Below are positions 46,255 through 56,006 of a stretch of 64,000 bases of DNA, one piece after another. The stretch comes from Candidatus Endomicrobiellum neotermitis (GTDB lineage: Bacteria; Elusimicrobiota; Endomicrobiia; Endomicrobiales; Endomicrobiaceae). The notes beneath the pieces were generated by a model. The model worked only from the letters and a program-made list of their open reading frames with translations, was not told the DNA's origin and ran no database searches. The translations under genes were made by a program, and so were the position numbers. Each line of letters starts with the position of its first letter. The stretch's first letter is position 1. The DNA is taken from assembly GCA_031282355.1 (NCBI GenBank), contig JAITDW010000001.1:178893-242892 (forward strand). Reading direction: 5' to 3'.

Positions 46255-46625
46255 TGGAGGTGGCGGGAATTGAACCCGCGTCCGAAAATGCTTCAGTAAA
46301 GCCACTACAGGTTTAGTTTGGAAGATATTTTATAGTTTTATGATGTCTTTTTCCAAACAAAAATACACCACAAATTTAACTAACAATTTTAAAGCTAATG
46401 TTACAAATACGCCTAAATAACACCCCTTATACATCTTATGTCATGAATGCTTAAAATAAAGTACTAATTATGCTGCCATTGACATTGCGCCAAAATAATT
46501 AATGTTTTGCATTGAAGCAATTTTATTGTTGCCATTTATTTTTAGTCGATTTTTTACGGAGCCATCGACTAACTCCGACCTGCTGCCATTACATTCATCA
46601 TTTCCGTCGATACCTGTTCACCCCC
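46255..46625 (-). ncRNA. ssrA: Transfer-messenger RNA (ssrA)
   Basis: The 5' end GGGGGTGAACAGGTATCGACGG and 3' end GGACGCGGGTTCAATTCCCGCCACCTCC form the tRNA-like domain. Acceptor pairing is GGGGGTG/CACCTCC and the discriminator is A; CCA is not encoded. Pseudoknot 1 (GGAG...CTCC with GTCGAT...ATCGAC) precedes the message. The tag frame reads GNNKIASMQNINYFGAMSMAA and ends in TAA, assuming the GGC resume codon. The length, about 371 nt, is normal. It rescues stalled ribosomes with SmpB and marks products for proteolysis. A TATAAC -10 sits six bases before the first G. Confidence 0.95.
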
Positions 46626-46631
46626 ATTTTT

Positions 46632-46637
46632 GTTATA
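46632..46637 (-). promoter_or_regulatory. -10 box of the ssrA promoter
   Basis: TATAAC lies on the minus strand, ending six bases before the tmRNA 5' G. The -35 region is poor (ATGTGT/TGTGTT). Confidence 0.4.
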
Positions 46638-46667
46638 ATGTAACAGTTACTAAAACACATTTATCAC

Positions 46668-47141
46668 TTATATTTTTCTTCTAAAAAAATTTTTTATAAT
46701 ACTAGCACACTGTATACTTAAGTACTTTTCATTACCACCTGCAATTTTTACTTGATGATTGAGTTTTTTATTAGATATTATTCTAAAGACGCTTTTACAA
46801 GCACCCGCTTTGTTGTTAAAAGCTCCAAAAATAACCTTTTTAAATCTTGCATTGACTAATGCACCAGCACACATAGCACATGGTTCAATTGTAACATACA
46901 TAAAACAATCGTTTAAACGGTAATTTTTAAGTTTTTTAGCTGCCTTTTTTATTGCTTGAATTTCAGCATGTGCAGTAGGATCTGATAAGGTAATACATTT
47001 ATTAAAACCTCTAGATATTATTTTATAGTCTTTGACTATAATTGCTCCTATAGGAATTTCCATTGCATTCTTAGCTTTATAAGCTTCTTTCAATGCTTGA
47101 AGCATAAAGTATTTGTCATCTAAAATTTGTTTATTTCCCAA
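46668..47141 (-). CDS. tadA: tRNA-specific adenosine deaminase TadA
   Basis: The 157-residue zinc deaminase has the TAHAEIQAI motif (H58 ligand, E60 proton shuttle) and PCAMCAGAL (C88 and C91 ligands). ARFKKVIFGAFNNKAGA follows. TadA converts A34 to inosine in tRNA-Arg(ACG). The ATG follows a spacer of about 105 bp from the fumarase beta gene. Its stop lies about 40 bp from the tmRNA 5' end on the same strand. Confidence 0.94.
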   Translation of the reverse strand: MGNKQILDDKYFMLQALKEAYKAKNAMEIPIGAIIVKDYKIISRGFNKCITLSDPTAHAEIQAIKKAAKKLKNYRLNDCFMYVTIEPCAMCAGALVNARFKKVIFGAFNNKAGACKSVFRIISNKKLNHQVKIAGGNEKYLSIQCASIIKNFFRRKI

Positions 47142-47246
47142 AACACATTCTCTAAAATTTGTTATTTTGTCATACTTTTTTTAAGGTATACCCATAAATT
47201 CATAAGTAGTTAAATACACATAGCGTTTTACTTTGCAAGAAATAAT

Positions 47247-47774
47247 TCAATTATTTCTTGCAAAAATATCATTTCCGTCACTATCTATAGCAACAATTAA
47301 AGGCATATTCTCAACTTCAAATTTATAAATTGCTTCTGGACCAAGATCTGCAAAAGCAATTAGATCAACTTTTTTTACACTTTTTGAAATAAAAGCTCCA
47401 ACACCACCAGTAGCAATAAGATAAACGGCATTATTTTTTTTTATTGAATCTATAACAATTTTTGTTCTTGTACCTTTTCCAATCAAAACTTTAACACCCT
47501 CATTTAATATTCTTGGAGTAAAAAAATCCATTCTTGAAGATGTAGTGGGGCCACAAGCTCCTATTACAATACCTGGCTTTATAAACGTAGGCCCACAATA
47601 GTAAATTACGATGTTTTTTATGTTTATAGGTAATTTTTCATTATTGTTTAACATATCTACAATTCTCTTATGAGCACCATCTCTTGCAGTATAAATGGCT
47701 CCACTAAGAAAAATTTTCTGTCCATATCTTAAAATTTTAGTATTTAAAACTAAATTATTAACATTTATTTTCAT
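47247..47774 (-). CDS. fumB: Fumarate hydratase class I, beta subunit
   Basis: This is the C-terminal-domain subunit of the two-subunit class I fumarase/tartrate dehydratase family. It is 175 residues from the ATG at 47774, which overlaps the alpha stop as ATGA. The longer track start would overlap alpha by 37 bp. Motifs are KIFLSGAIYTARDGAHKRI, VIYYCGPTF and VIGACGPTTSSRMD. GGVGAFISKSVKKVDLIAF and LGPEAIYKFEVENMPLIV follow. With alpha it interconverts fumarate and malate using an oxygen-labile 4Fe-4S cluster. Tartrate dehydratase is the main alternative, but the adjoining malic enzyme favours fumarase. Confidence 0.9.
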   Translation of the reverse strand: MKINVNNLVLNTKILRYGQKIFLSGAIYTARDGAHKRIVDMLNNNEKLPINIKNIVIYYCGPTFIKPGIVIGACGPTTSSRMDFFTPRILNEGVKVLIGKGTRTKIVIDSIKKNNAVYLIATGGVGAFISKSVKKVDLIAFADLGPEAIYKFEVENMPLIVAIDSDGNDIFARNN

Positions 47775-48613
47775 ATTACAATAGTACTTCTCTTGCATGA
47801 ATGACACTGAATACTCACAGCTACAGGAAATGAAGCTATATGGGTTGGTCTACTTTCAATAAACACTGCTAATGCTGTAGTTTTACCACCTAAATTCATT
47901 GGTCCAATATTCAAGCTATTTATAATATTTAACAATTTCATTTCTTTCTCAGCATAAAACGGAATCTTATTTTTACTATTTATTTTACGAAGTAGTGCTT
48001 TTTTTGAAAGTAAGCTAACAGATGCAAAATCACCACCTATGCCTATGCCTATAATTAATGGAGGACATGCATTTTTACCCTTATTGCTTACAACATCCAC
48101 GATAAATCTTTCAACATCGCACCAACCTAATGAAGGAATCAGCATTTTTAAAGCGCAAGCATTTTCACTTCCACCACCTTTAGGTAAAAAGGTAATCTTT
48201 ATTTTATCACCAGATACTATATCGATATATATATTTGCTGGAGTATTATTATTAGTATTTTTCCTTTCAATAGGATCAGATACAATAGAATTACGAAGAT
48301 AATTTCCTTTATATCCCATGGAAACGCCTCTATTTATAGCATAATAAATATTTTTACCATCAATAAATACATTCTTACCTAATTTTACGAAAAAATTTGC
48401 AATTCCAGTATCTTGGCATAAAGGAATTCTCTCTTTTCTAGCAATGTTAGCATTTTCAATAATCTCTTTAAGTATATCTTTTGCATTTTTTTCTTCTTCT
48501 AAAACGACATTTTTCCTCAAAGCTTTTAAAACATCTACTGGAAGATTAAAATTTGCTTCAGCACACAATTTTTTAACAGCATTACTTATAGTATCAGATC
48601 TTATCTTTCGCAT
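47771..48613 (-). CDS. fumA: Fumarate hydratase class I, alpha subunit
   Basis: The 280-residue Fe-S subunit has RIPLCQDTGIANFFVKLG with the first cluster cysteine and FLPKGGGSENACALKML. PLIIGIGIGGDFASV and IGPMNLGGKTTALAVFIE follow, and C-terminal HIASFPVAVSIQCHSC-type residues end it. It binds the 4Fe-4S cluster and substrate together with the beta subunit. Its start overlaps the end of malic enzyme by 20 bp, so malic enzyme-fumA-fumB form one translationally coupled operon for the pyruvate-malate-fumarate branch. Confidence 0.92.
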   Translation of the reverse strand: MRKIRSDTISNAVKKLCAEANFNLPVDVLKALRKNVVLEEEKNAKDILKEIIENANIARKERIPLCQDTGIANFFVKLGKNVFIDGKNIYYAINRGVSMGYKGNYLRNSIVSDPIERKNTNNNTPANIYIDIVSGDKIKITFLPKGGGSENACALKMLIPSLGWCDVERFIVDVVSNKGKNACPPLIIGIGIGGDFASVSLLSKKALLRKINSKNKIPFYAEKEMKLLNIINSLNIGPMNLGGKTTALAVFIESRPTHIASFPVAVSIQCHSCKRSTIVI

Positions 48614-49946
48614 TCTTTATGTATCTCTTTTTCATCATAGTTTTAGTTATGACTCTACTTCTTTTTATAACCATTTCTGCCTCACGGAAAATTTTATCAT
48701 AATTTGTTTTTTTTTCTGTGACCTTCTCTTCTATTGCCTTTATACCTACAGCAGCAGCAATTCGTGGGAAAATCTTCCAATCATCCATAGTAGGAAGAAT
48801 TTTATCAGGTTTAATATTATTTTCTGATATGCATAAGGCAAGTTCTGTTGCTGCTGCTATACACATAGAATCTGTAATAGTAGAAGCTCTTACATCAAGT
48901 ACTCCGCGAAAGACTCCGGGGAATCCTAAAGAATTATTTATTTGATTTGCAAAATCACTTCTCCCTGTTGCAACTATTGCTGCTCCAGCTTCTTTAGCTT
49001 CCCAAGGCCAAATCTCAGGTATAGGATTAGCGCATGCAAAAATAATTGAATTTTTAGCCATACTCCTTACCCATTCTTTTTTAATTATTCTAGGACCAGG
49101 TGTTGACAAAGCTATAACTACGTCAGCATTTTCCATAGCTTCTTTAATACCACCATTTACAGATTTTTCATTTGTCTCTAAAGCCAATAACCATTTTTCA
49201 GGAACAGACTTTAAATCATACCTTTTTTTATGGAATGTACCATTTAAATCAACTATAATTATGTTTGAAGGTTTTACTCCGTAAAGAATCAAAAACTTTG
49301 ATGTACATATGTTTGCAGCACCAGCACCTATCATTGCAATTTTTATATTCGATATTTTTTTATTAACAATTTTTAAAGCATTTATAAGACCAGCAAGCAC
49401 TACAATAGCTGTTCCTTGCTGATCATCATGCCACACAGGTATGCTACATTCCATCCTTAACCTATTCAATATAGAAAAACATTTAGGCTGCTCTATATCT
49501 TCTAAATTTATGCCACCAAATGTCGGTTGTAGTGATTTTACTATATGTACTATTTCATCTTCATTTTTTGTACTAAGACATATAGGATATGCATCGACTC
49601 CTCCGAGGTATCTATATAAAAGAGCCTTCCCCTCCATGACAGGCATTCCAGCTTCAGGACCTATATCACCGAGTCCTAATACTCTCGTTCCATCGCTTAT
49701 TATAGCAACACTGTTCCCTTTGTTAGTATATTCATATATAAGTTTTGGATTTTTATAGATATCATTACATACTGCGGCAACTCCAGGGCTATACCATATA
49801 GAAAAATCATTGAGACTATTCACTCTACATTTCGGAACAATTTCAATTTTGCCTTTGTATAAACGATGAAGTTTTTTAGCAAATTTAAACGGTATCTGAC
49901 TTGTTGTCAAATATTTTTTATTACAATAAGATTTTTTTTTATGCAT
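48594..49946 (-). CDS. NAD(P)-dependent malic enzyme
   Basis: The 450-residue decarboxylating malate dehydrogenase has YSPGVAAVCNDIYKNP with the catalytic Tyr and VAIISDGTRVLGLGDIGPEAGMPVMEGKA. FGGINLEDIEQPKCF and the metal site WHDDQQGTAIVVLAGL follow. The Rossmann segment is IGAGAANICTSKFLI, and IFACANPIPEIWPWEA and ATGRSDFANQINNSLGFPGVFRG complete the core. It lacks the C-terminal phosphotransacetylase-like domain of long enzymes. It heads the operon with class I fumarase, linking pyruvate to malate and fumarate. Whether NAD or NADP is used cannot be told. Confidence 0.94.
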   Translation of the reverse strand: MHKKKSYCNKKYLTTSQIPFKFAKKLHRLYKGKIEIVPKCRVNSLNDFSIWYSPGVAAVCNDIYKNPKLIYEYTNKGNSVAIISDGTRVLGLGDIGPEAGMPVMEGKALLYRYLGGVDAYPICLSTKNEDEIVHIVKSLQPTFGGINLEDIEQPKCFSILNRLRMECSIPVWHDDQQGTAIVVLAGLINALKIVNKKISNIKIAMIGAGAANICTSKFLILYGVKPSNIIIVDLNGTFHKKRYDLKSVPEKWLLALETNEKSVNGGIKEAMENADVVIALSTPGPRIIKKEWVRSMAKNSIIFACANPIPEIWPWEAKEAGAAIVATGRSDFANQINNSLGFPGVFRGVLDVRASTITDSMCIAAATELALCISENNIKPDKILPTMDDWKIFPRIAAAVGIKAIEEKVTEKKTNYDKIFREAEMVIKRSRVITKTMMKKRYIKNAKDKI

Positions 49947-50183
49947 TTTAATGATGTACCAATAACAAAATATAACAAACTTCTAATGACGAATATGTGA
50001 CATAATAACAGTCTACCACTTTTACTATTTTAAACTTCACATAATTGTATATATTTTCAGTGTTAATAGTCAATGAAAAATAAAATTGTTTACTAAGCAA
50101 AAAATAAATATAATACGAATCTACAAAATAATTCTAAATTATCAAGAATCTCTCTACATACACTGAGATTATAAAAATTAATT

Positions 50184-50882
50184 TTATTTAAAAATTCCGC
50201 CAGTATTTTTGCACCAAAATAGCATATCTAAATGACCCATTGGGATGGCTATATTTTCAGCAAATTTTTGCATTTGCTTTTCTATGTATAAGTACATTTT
50301 TATACTTAATCTTTCAGGTATCATATTTATCACACCATAATTTTTAAGATTTTTTAGTACGTGTCTATCTAGTATTGCAAGATCTTTACCTATGAATATG
50401 TTTCTCAAAAAATGCCCTGCTTCTTTATACCCAATTCCCTTGATGTTTTGTGCAAGCCAACTTCTTAAGTTGTACATGTCTTTGAAAGAAGCAAGCTTTT
50501 TTCTTATTCTTATATCACCATTAATCATAAAGAATTTTCTTGCTTCAATAACATATCTTGCTTTATTATTTTTAAACCTAACTCCATTTATAATTTTAGC
50601 TATATCAATACACTTTGAGTTAAGTATCATATTTTTAGACATAAGATTATTCACTGCGTTCCAGCATATTGTTGCTTTACTCTGAGGTGTAAAAATACAA
50701 AATATAAGTTCTGCAAATATTTCCTCTTCAGTTCCATTATTCCATACATTTTTAAAGTGTTCTTGCCTATGTAAGATGAATGGCAACACTACTTGCCAAA
50801 AATCCTTTAATTCATTAATTGTAAAAGAATGATTAATCGGTGTTTTAATAAAATCAATCGACATTAAGTTATTTTTTTTCAT
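50184..50882 (-). CDS. N-glycosylase/DNA lyase (Ogg2-like 8-oxoguanine glycosylase)
   Basis: The 232-residue HhH-GPD protein has LIFCIFTPQSKATICWNAVNNL. The hairpin with the catalytic Lys is NIKGIGYKEAGHFLRNIFIG, and LAILDRHVLKNLKNYG carries the catalytic Asp. The layout matches the Ogg2 family, common in archaea and some bacteria, rather than Nth or MutM; no Fe-S cysteine motif is present at the end. It removes 8-oxoguanine and cleaves the strand. It stands alone upstream of the divergently transcribed hrcA operon. Confidence 0.85.
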   Translation of the reverse strand: MKKNNLMSIDFIKTPINHSFTINELKDFWQVVLPFILHRQEHFKNVWNNGTEEEIFAELIFCIFTPQSKATICWNAVNNLMSKNMILNSKCIDIAKIINGVRFKNNKARYVIEARKFFMINGDIRIRKKLASFKDMYNLRSWLAQNIKGIGYKEAGHFLRNIFIGKDLAILDRHVLKNLKNYGVINMIPERLSIKMYLYIEKQMQKFAENIAIPMGHLDMLFWCKNTGGIFK

Positions 50883-51012
50883 GTACTATAAAAATGAGAA
50901 TAAAGAATAAATTGTATTATACTAATTTTACTGATGACTTTGAAAAATATGTTAATTAAAATAATGATATGTAAAAATGTGATTTGTTAAAAGTATAAAT
51001 TCTAAAAATAAC

Positions 51013-51041
51013 TTGACATAAATAAACTCTAATGGTATAAT
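51013..51041 (+). promoter_or_regulatory. Consensus sigma70 promoter of hrcA-grpE-dnaK-dnaJ
   Basis: TTGACA (51013-51018), a 17-bp spacer and TATAAT (51036-51041) form a perfect vegetative promoter, with the CIRCE operator starting just after the -10 box. The transcription start should fall inside the operator at about 51048. Confidence 0.9.
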
Positions 51042-51042
51042 A

Positions 51043-51069
51043 TTAGCACTGTGATATTACGAGTGCTAA
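51043..51069 (+). promoter_or_regulatory. CIRCE operator (HrcA binding site)
   Basis: TTAGCACTG-N9-GAGTGCTAA matches the CIRCE inverted repeat with a single change in the left arm (C to G at its ninth base). It overlaps the start site of the hrcA promoter, which is ideal for repression by HrcA encoded immediately downstream. Confidence 0.95.
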
Positions 51070-51118
51070 AATAATCTAAAAATGAATTAAAGATTGTTGT
51101 GTAGTCATTGAGGAGAAA

Positions 51119-52159
51119 ATGCGGCACGTAACGTTAGAGGTGTTAGAAAAAAGGAAAACTGAAATACTAAGCGCCGTTATACATCATCATATAAAAACAG
51201 CAAAACCTGTAGGTTCTGATGTCTTAACAAGAGAGTATGGTATATTGTTATCTTCAGCTGCAATTAGGAATTTAATGGCGGAACTTGAGGAAGATGGATA
51301 TTTAACACACCCTCACACATCTGCTGGACGTGTCCCTACAGATAGAGGTTATAGAGCTTATGTTAATGGTCTTCTTGAGCTGCAAGATCTTAACATCAGC
51401 GAAGATGAAAAGTTAAAAAAAGGATATGAACGAAGGTACAATGAGATAGAGCTTTTGCTTTCTGAAACTTCTCATATTTTGTCGATATTATCTAAATATA
51501 CTGGGTTTGTTATGGCACCTAGATTTCAATATGATGAAATAAAAAATATTGAGCTTATATCGATTTCAAATAAGGAGTTGTTAATTGTTCTAATTACTAG
51601 GAGTGGTATAATTAAACATAAAAAAATTGAAGTTTCACTTTCAAATAAACAGTTGAAAAAATTGAGATGTTTTTTGAATGGAAAATTAAAAGGTATTTCT
51701 GTCGCACAAGCAAATACTATAATTAATGCGAAAATAAAGTGTCTTAAGCATGATGATGATATAGATGATGTTTTAAGAATTGCAGAAAAGATAAGTTGTG
51801 TTTTTTACAATATACGTGACGATATTTATATAGACGGTATATCAAATATTACAACAGCTTCTAATTTTTGTGATTTTGAACCTATAAGATCATTTATGAA
51901 GTTTAATAAGGAAAAATTTGTAAGGATGGTAAATAAGGATTTTAATGATAATGGAATAAACATAAAAATAGGTTCTGAGAATACACTTAATGAACTTAAA
52001 AATTCAAGTATTGTAACAACAGTTTATAAAAGCAGTAACCACACTACAATAGGTATTTTGGGAATTATAGGACCTAAACGAATGGAATATGAAAAAATGA
52101 TATCGCTTGTAAATCATGTATCTGAAATGCTAAACAAATTTTTTGAAGATAAAAAATGA
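51119..52159 (+). CDS. hrcA: Heat-inducible transcription repressor HrcA
   Basis: The 346-residue repressor has an N-terminal winged helix (RKTEILSAVIHHHIKTAKPVGSDVL, then SSAAIRNLMAELEEDGYLTHPHTSAGRVPTDRGYRAYVN) followed by the GAF-like dimerisation domain ending with IGILGIIGPKRMEYEKMISLV. AGGAGAAA precedes the ATG. HrcA folds with GroEL help and represses CIRCE-controlled chaperone operons. The CIRCE site upstream shows autoregulation. It is the first gene of hrcA-grpE-dnaK-dnaJ. Confidence 0.97.
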   Translation: MRHVTLEVLEKRKTEILSAVIHHHIKTAKPVGSDVLTREYGILLSSAAIRNLMAELEEDGYLTHPHTSAGRVPTDRGYRAYVNGLLELQDLNISEDEKLKKGYERRYNEIELLLSETSHILSILSKYTGFVMAPRFQYDEIKNIELISISNKELLIVLITRSGIIKHKKIEVSLSNKQLKKLRCFLNGKLKGISVAQANTIINAKIKCLKHDDDIDDVLRIAEKISCVFYNIRDDIYIDGISNITTASNFCDFEPIRSFMKFNKEKFVRMVNKDFNDNGINIKIGSENTLNELKNSSIVTTVYKSSNHTTIGILGIIGPKRMEYEKMISLVNHVSEMLNKFFEDKK

Positions 52160-52176
52160 TCTTGGAGGAATAAAAT

Positions 52177-52752
52177 TTGAAAAATACAAAACATGAACAT
52201 GAAATAAATGAAAATAACGATCAAAGCTACGATTGTGACAACAATAAAACTGAATATGATAAAATAGCTGAACTTAAAATTTTAAAGCAATCAATAGAAG
52301 AAAAAGATCAGCAAATACAGAATTATTATGATCAACTTTTAAGACTTAAAGCTGAATTCGAAAACTATAGGAGACGTTCTGAGAAAGAAAAAGAAGAATG
52401 TTTAAAATGGGGAAGAGAGAAAATTCTTTTGAAACAGCTTCTAATAAGTGATATTTTGGAACAAGCACTAAAAAGTGCGAAAGAAGCAAGTAACATAGAA
52501 AGTGTAGTTGTTGGAATTGAAATGCTAAACAAAGAATTTTCAAGAATGTTAAAAGAAGAAGGTGTCGAAGAAATACAGTGTGAAAAATTTGATCCAACTA
52601 TATGTGAAGCGTTGGAACAAATTGAAAGTGAAGCTGAAGATGGTAAAATTTTAGAAGTTTATCAAAAAGGCTATAAAATAAATGGTAATCTTATGAGGAC
52701 AGCTAAAGTTAAAGTAGCAAAAAACACAAAAATTAAAGAACAGTTATCATAG
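52177..52752 (+). CDS. grpE: Nucleotide exchange factor GrpE
   Basis: The 191-residue protein has a long N-terminal coiled coil (LKQSIEEKDQQIQNYYDQLLRLKAEFENYRRRSEKE) and the beta domain ending Y-Q-K-G-Y-K-I-N-G-N-L-M-R-T-A-K-V-K-V. Translation begins at TTG, supported by GGAGG eight bases before it. GrpE drives ADP release from DnaK. It is 17 bp after hrcA. Confidence 0.95.
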   Translation: MKNTKHEHEINENNDQSYDCDNNKTEYDKIAELKILKQSIEEKDQQIQNYYDQLLRLKAEFENYRRRSEKEKEECLKWGREKILLKQLLISDILEQALKSAKEASNIESVVVGIEMLNKEFSRMLKEEGVEEIQCEKFDPTICEALEQIESEAEDGKILEVYQKGYKINGNLMRTAKVKVAKNTKIKEQLS

Positions 52753-52879
52753 TGTTTAATATTGATTTTTATTAATGCAAAGCAACATATAGAAAATGCT
52801 ATTACAAGATGCAAAATTAAAAATATAGTTCGTATTTTTGTGTTTATTATATCCAAAAAAGTGTAGAGAGGAGGGAAAC

Positions 52880-54880
52880 ATGTCAAAAATTATCGGTATA
52901 GATTTAGGAACATCTAACTCTGCAGCTGCTGTTATGGAAGGTGGAAAAACAACTCTTATTCCTTCAGCTGAAGGAACAACATTAGGAGGTAAAGCATTTC
53001 CATCTTATGTAGCATTTACAAATGATGGTCAACTTCTAGTGGGTGAACCTGCAAGAAGGCAAGCAGTTACAAACCCTGAAGGAACAGTTAGTACTTTTAA
53101 AAGAAAAATGGGAGCAGATCACAAGTATAAATTGGGTAACAAAGAATTTACACCGCAACAACTTTCAGCATTTATTCTTCAAAAAATCAAGAAAGATGCA
53201 GAAGCATATTTAGGTGAAACAATAACAAAAGCTGTTATTACTGTTCCTGCGTATTTTAATGATGATCAGAGGCAAGCCACAAAAGACGCTGGGGCAATTG
53301 CTGGTCTTGAGGTTATAAGACTTGTAAATGAACCCACAGCAGCAGCACTTGCTTATGGAATAGATAAAGTGAAAAAAGAGCAAAAAATACTAGTTTTTGA
53401 TCTCGGCGGTGGAACTCTAGATGTAACAATTATGGAAATGGGTGCTGAAGGAACTTTTGAAGTCCTCTCGACTTCTGGTGACACACAACTCGGTGGGACA
53501 GATATGGATAATACATTAATTAACTACATATCCGAAGATTTTAAAAAAGTAAATGGAATAGATTTAAAAAAAGATAAAATGGCAATTCAACGTTTAAAAG
53601 AAGCTGCTGAAAAAGCTAAAATAGAATTGTCAAATGTTTTGGAGACTGATATTAATCTTCCGTTTATCACAGCAGATGCTTCAGGACCTAAGCACTTAAC
53701 CATGAAATTCACTAGGGCAACACTTGAAAACCTCGTGCGACCTACAGTAGAAAGATGTAAGGTATCTATTGACCAAGCAATAAAAGATGCAAAACTTACA
53801 GCCGAAACAATTACAAAAATAATTTTAGTTGGTGGACCTACAAGAATGCCTATAGTACAAAAATTTGTTGAAGACTATATAGGTAAAAAGCTAGAACGTG
53901 GGATAGATCCTATGGAGTGCGTGTGTTTTGGAGCAGCCGTTCAAGCAGCAGTACTAACTGGTGATGTGAAGGACATTCTTTTACTTGATGTTACACCACT
54001 TACCTTAGGACTTGAAACTATGGGTGGTGTAAGAACTATTTTAATGGACAGAAACACTACGATACCGGCAAAACGCTCACAAATATTTTCAACTGCAGCA
54101 GATAATCAACCAAGTGTTGAAATTAACGTACTTCAAGGTGAAAGACCTATGGCAAAAGATAATTTATCTCTTGGTAGATTTATGCTAGATGGGATACCTC
54201 CTGCACCACGTGGCATTCCACAAATTGAAGTTACATTTGACATAGATGCAAATGGTATTTTACATGTTTCTGCGAAAGATAAAGGAACAGGTAAAGAGCA
54301 GTCTATAAAAATATCATCATCTACAAAACTTTCAAAAGATGATATAGATAAATATGTAAAGGAAGCAGAACAATATGCTTCAGAAGATATAAAACGTAAA
54401 GAAGAAATTGAAGTTAGGAATGAAACAGATAACCTTGTTTATTCGGTTGAGAAAAGTTTAAAAGATCATGGTGATAAAATATCATCCAATGAAAGACTCA
54501 GTATAGAACAGGCGTTAACTTCTACAAAGGAAGCGTTAAAAGGAAATGATACAGCAACAATAAAATCAACAAAAGAAACGTTAGCAATGGCATCACATAA
54601 ACTCGCTGAGGCTGTATATAAATCTTCCCAAACGCGTACAGGAGATGAGTCTAAAGATTCAAAAGAAGGATCTCATAACAATAATGGTGCTCAACAAAAC
54701 AATGATGGTGAAAAAATCGTTGACGCAGAAGGTGTTGATGGAAACAAAAATAAAAAAATATTTAATTATTTATGTAATTTCATTTATTTTATGCTATGGC
54801 GTTCACATGTCGACAATATCTTTATGACAATAAAATTTGTCGACATGAGTATCTTTATTTTGATTATTTTATTTGTATGA
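52880..54880 (+). CDS. dnaK: Chaperone DnaK with an abnormal C-terminal run-on
   Basis: The start is the ATG at 52880 behind GAGAGGAGGG; the 14 earlier codons in the track are leader. The ATPase domain has [45 protein letters not shown] and LVGGPTRMP. The substrate domain has [16 protein letters not shown] and [15 protein letters not shown]. The helical lid ends with the usual [14 protein letters not shown] at about residue 626. The frame then continues for about 40 hydrophobic residues ([25 protein letters not shown]) that are not part of DnaK. They span an 11-bp inverted repeat that looks intergenic. Stop-codon loss, a frameshift or a sequencing error is likely. The core should function normally. 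Confidence 0.95.
   Translation: MSKIIGIDLGTSNSAAAVMEGGKTTLIPSAEGTTLGGKAFPSYVAFTNDGQLLVGEPARRQAVTNPEGTVSTFKRKMGADHKYKLGNKEFTPQQLSAFILQKIKKDAEAYLGETITKAVITVPAYFNDDQRQATKDAGAIAGLEVIRLVNEPTAAALAYGIDKVKKEQKILVFDLGGGTLDVTIMEMGAEGTFEVLSTSGDTQLGGTDMDNTLINYISEDFKKVNGIDLKKDKMAIQRLKEAAEKAKIELSNVLETDINLPFITADASGPKHLTMKFTRATLENLVRPTVERCKVSIDQAIKDAKLTAETITKIILVGGPTRMPIVQKFVEDYIGKKLERGIDPMECVCFGAAVQAAVLTGDVKDILLLDVTPLTLGLETMGGVRTILMDRNTTIPAKRSQIFSTAADNQPSVEINVLQGERPMAKDNLSLGRFMLDGIPPAPRGIPQIEVTFDIDANGILHVSAKDKGTGKEQSIKISSSTKLSKDDIDKYVKEAEQYASEDIKRKEEIEVRNETDNLVYSVEKSLKDHGDKISSNERLSIEQALTSTKEALKGNDTATIKSTKETLAMASHKLAEAVYKSSQTRTGDESKDSKEGSHNNNGAQQNNDGEKIVDAEGVDGNKNKKIFNYLCNFIYFMLWRSHVDNIFMTIKFVDMSIFILIILFV
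54806..54847. repeat. 11-bp perfect inverted repeat at the dnaK-dnaJ junction
   Basis: CATGTCGACAA and TTGTCGACATG flank a 20-base loop. It falls inside the apparent DnaK run-on, about 50 bp before the dnaJ ATG, in sequence that otherwise looks non-coding. It could form an mRNA hairpin that tunes dnaJ expression or processing, or be a binding site. No T-run follows, so it is not a classic terminator. Confidence 0.6.
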
Positions 54881-54893
54881 TACGAGGAATAAA

Positions 54894-56006
54894 ATGAAAC
54901 ATGATTATTATGAAATACTTGGAATTAATAAAGCTGCATCTGCAGATGAAATAAAATCTGCTTATAGAAAACTTGCTTTAAAATATCATCCAGATAAAAA
55001 TCCAGGAAACAAAGAATCTGAAGAGAAATTTAAAGCAATAAATGAGGCATATGAGGTACTTTCTGATGTAAAAAAAAGACAACAATACGATACCTTTGGA
55101 CAAGGTAATAATAATGGTAACTATACACAATATACTAGTGATTTTTCATCAAATATGGGAGATATCTTCGGAGATATTTTGGGTGATTTTTTTGGTGGTA
55201 GTTCTAATGGACGTAGCAGAACTTCACAAAAAAAACGCGGTGAAGATTTACGTTACGATGTAGAAGTTTCCTACCTTGATGCGATGAAAGGAAAGGAAAT
55301 ACCAATTGACATATTTAAGAAGGAAGTTTGTTCTATTTGTAATGGTAATGGTACTAGAGATGGAGCTTCTTTAAAACAATGTGTAAAGTGTGATGGTAAA
55401 GGTCAGATAAGATATACACAAGGTTTTTTTTCATTCAGTCAAGAATGCCAACAATGTAAAGGTAATGGGACTGTTATAAATAATCCATGTTCTGAATGTA
55501 AAGGTAAAGGAACTGTAAATAAAAGAAAAAGCATTAAAATTAAAATTCCTGCAGGAGTTGATGAAGGAGTATCCTTAAAAATCTCAGGTTCCGGCAATGC
55601 AGGTGCTAATGGATCTCCATCCGGTGATTTGTATATTGTAGTACACTTAAAGCAAACTGAAGGATTTAAGAAAAATGGGGATGACTTGCACACAGAAGTT
55701 ACTGTTTCTTTTTCACAAGCAGCAATGGGAATAGATTATAATGTGCCCGTTTTAGATGGATATGTAAAAGTAAAAATTCCGCCATCAACACAACCAGGTA
55801 CAGTTTTAAGGGTGCGTGAGCAGGGGTTTCCAAAACTTGGTAGAAAAAATAAAGGTGATCTTTACGTTAAAATAAATCTTTTTGTACCAAAGCATCTTAA
55901 TGACACACAGAAACAAGCACTTTTCGAATATGCTAAATCTATGGGAGAGATTCCAAAAGATGCTCGATATCAAAGTGATAATTTTTTTAGGAAAATTTTT
56001 AGATAA
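54894..56006 (+). CDS. dnaJ: Chaperone DnaJ
   Basis: This is a 370-residue type I Hsp40 from the ATG at 54894 ([13 protein letters not shown]), preceded by ACGAGGAA. The J domain holds [13 protein letters not shown] with the HPD triad. A G/F-rich linker is followed by four zinc-binding CxxCxGxG repeats ([32 protein letters not shown]) and the two C-terminal beta domains. It stimulates DnaK ATPase and presents clients. It lies 13 bp after the extended dnaK frame. Confidence 0.97.
   Translation: MKHDYYEILGINKAASADEIKSAYRKLALKYHPDKNPGNKESEEKFKAINEAYEVLSDVKKRQQYDTFGQGNNNGNYTQYTSDFSSNMGDIFGDILGDFFGGSSNGRSRTSQKKRGEDLRYDVEVSYLDAMKGKEIPIDIFKKEVCSICNGNGTRDGASLKQCVKCDGKGQIRYTQGFFSFSQECQQCKGNGTVINNPCSECKGKGTVNKRKSIKIKIPAGVDEGVSLKISGSGNAGANGSPSGDLYIVVHLKQTEGFKKNGDDLHTEVTVSFSQAAMGIDYNVPVLDGYVKVKIPPSTQPGTVLRVREQGFPKLGRKNKGDLYVKINLFVPKHLNDTQKQALFEYAKSMGEIPKDARYQSDNFFRKIFR

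Noticed and set aside
54645-54827. Alternative-frame ORF overlapping the dnaK 3' end
   Set aside because: It is out of frame with DnaK and lysine-rich only because of the A-rich sequence; its N-terminal half overlaps the genuine DnaK lid. It is useful only as a pointer to a possible indel.
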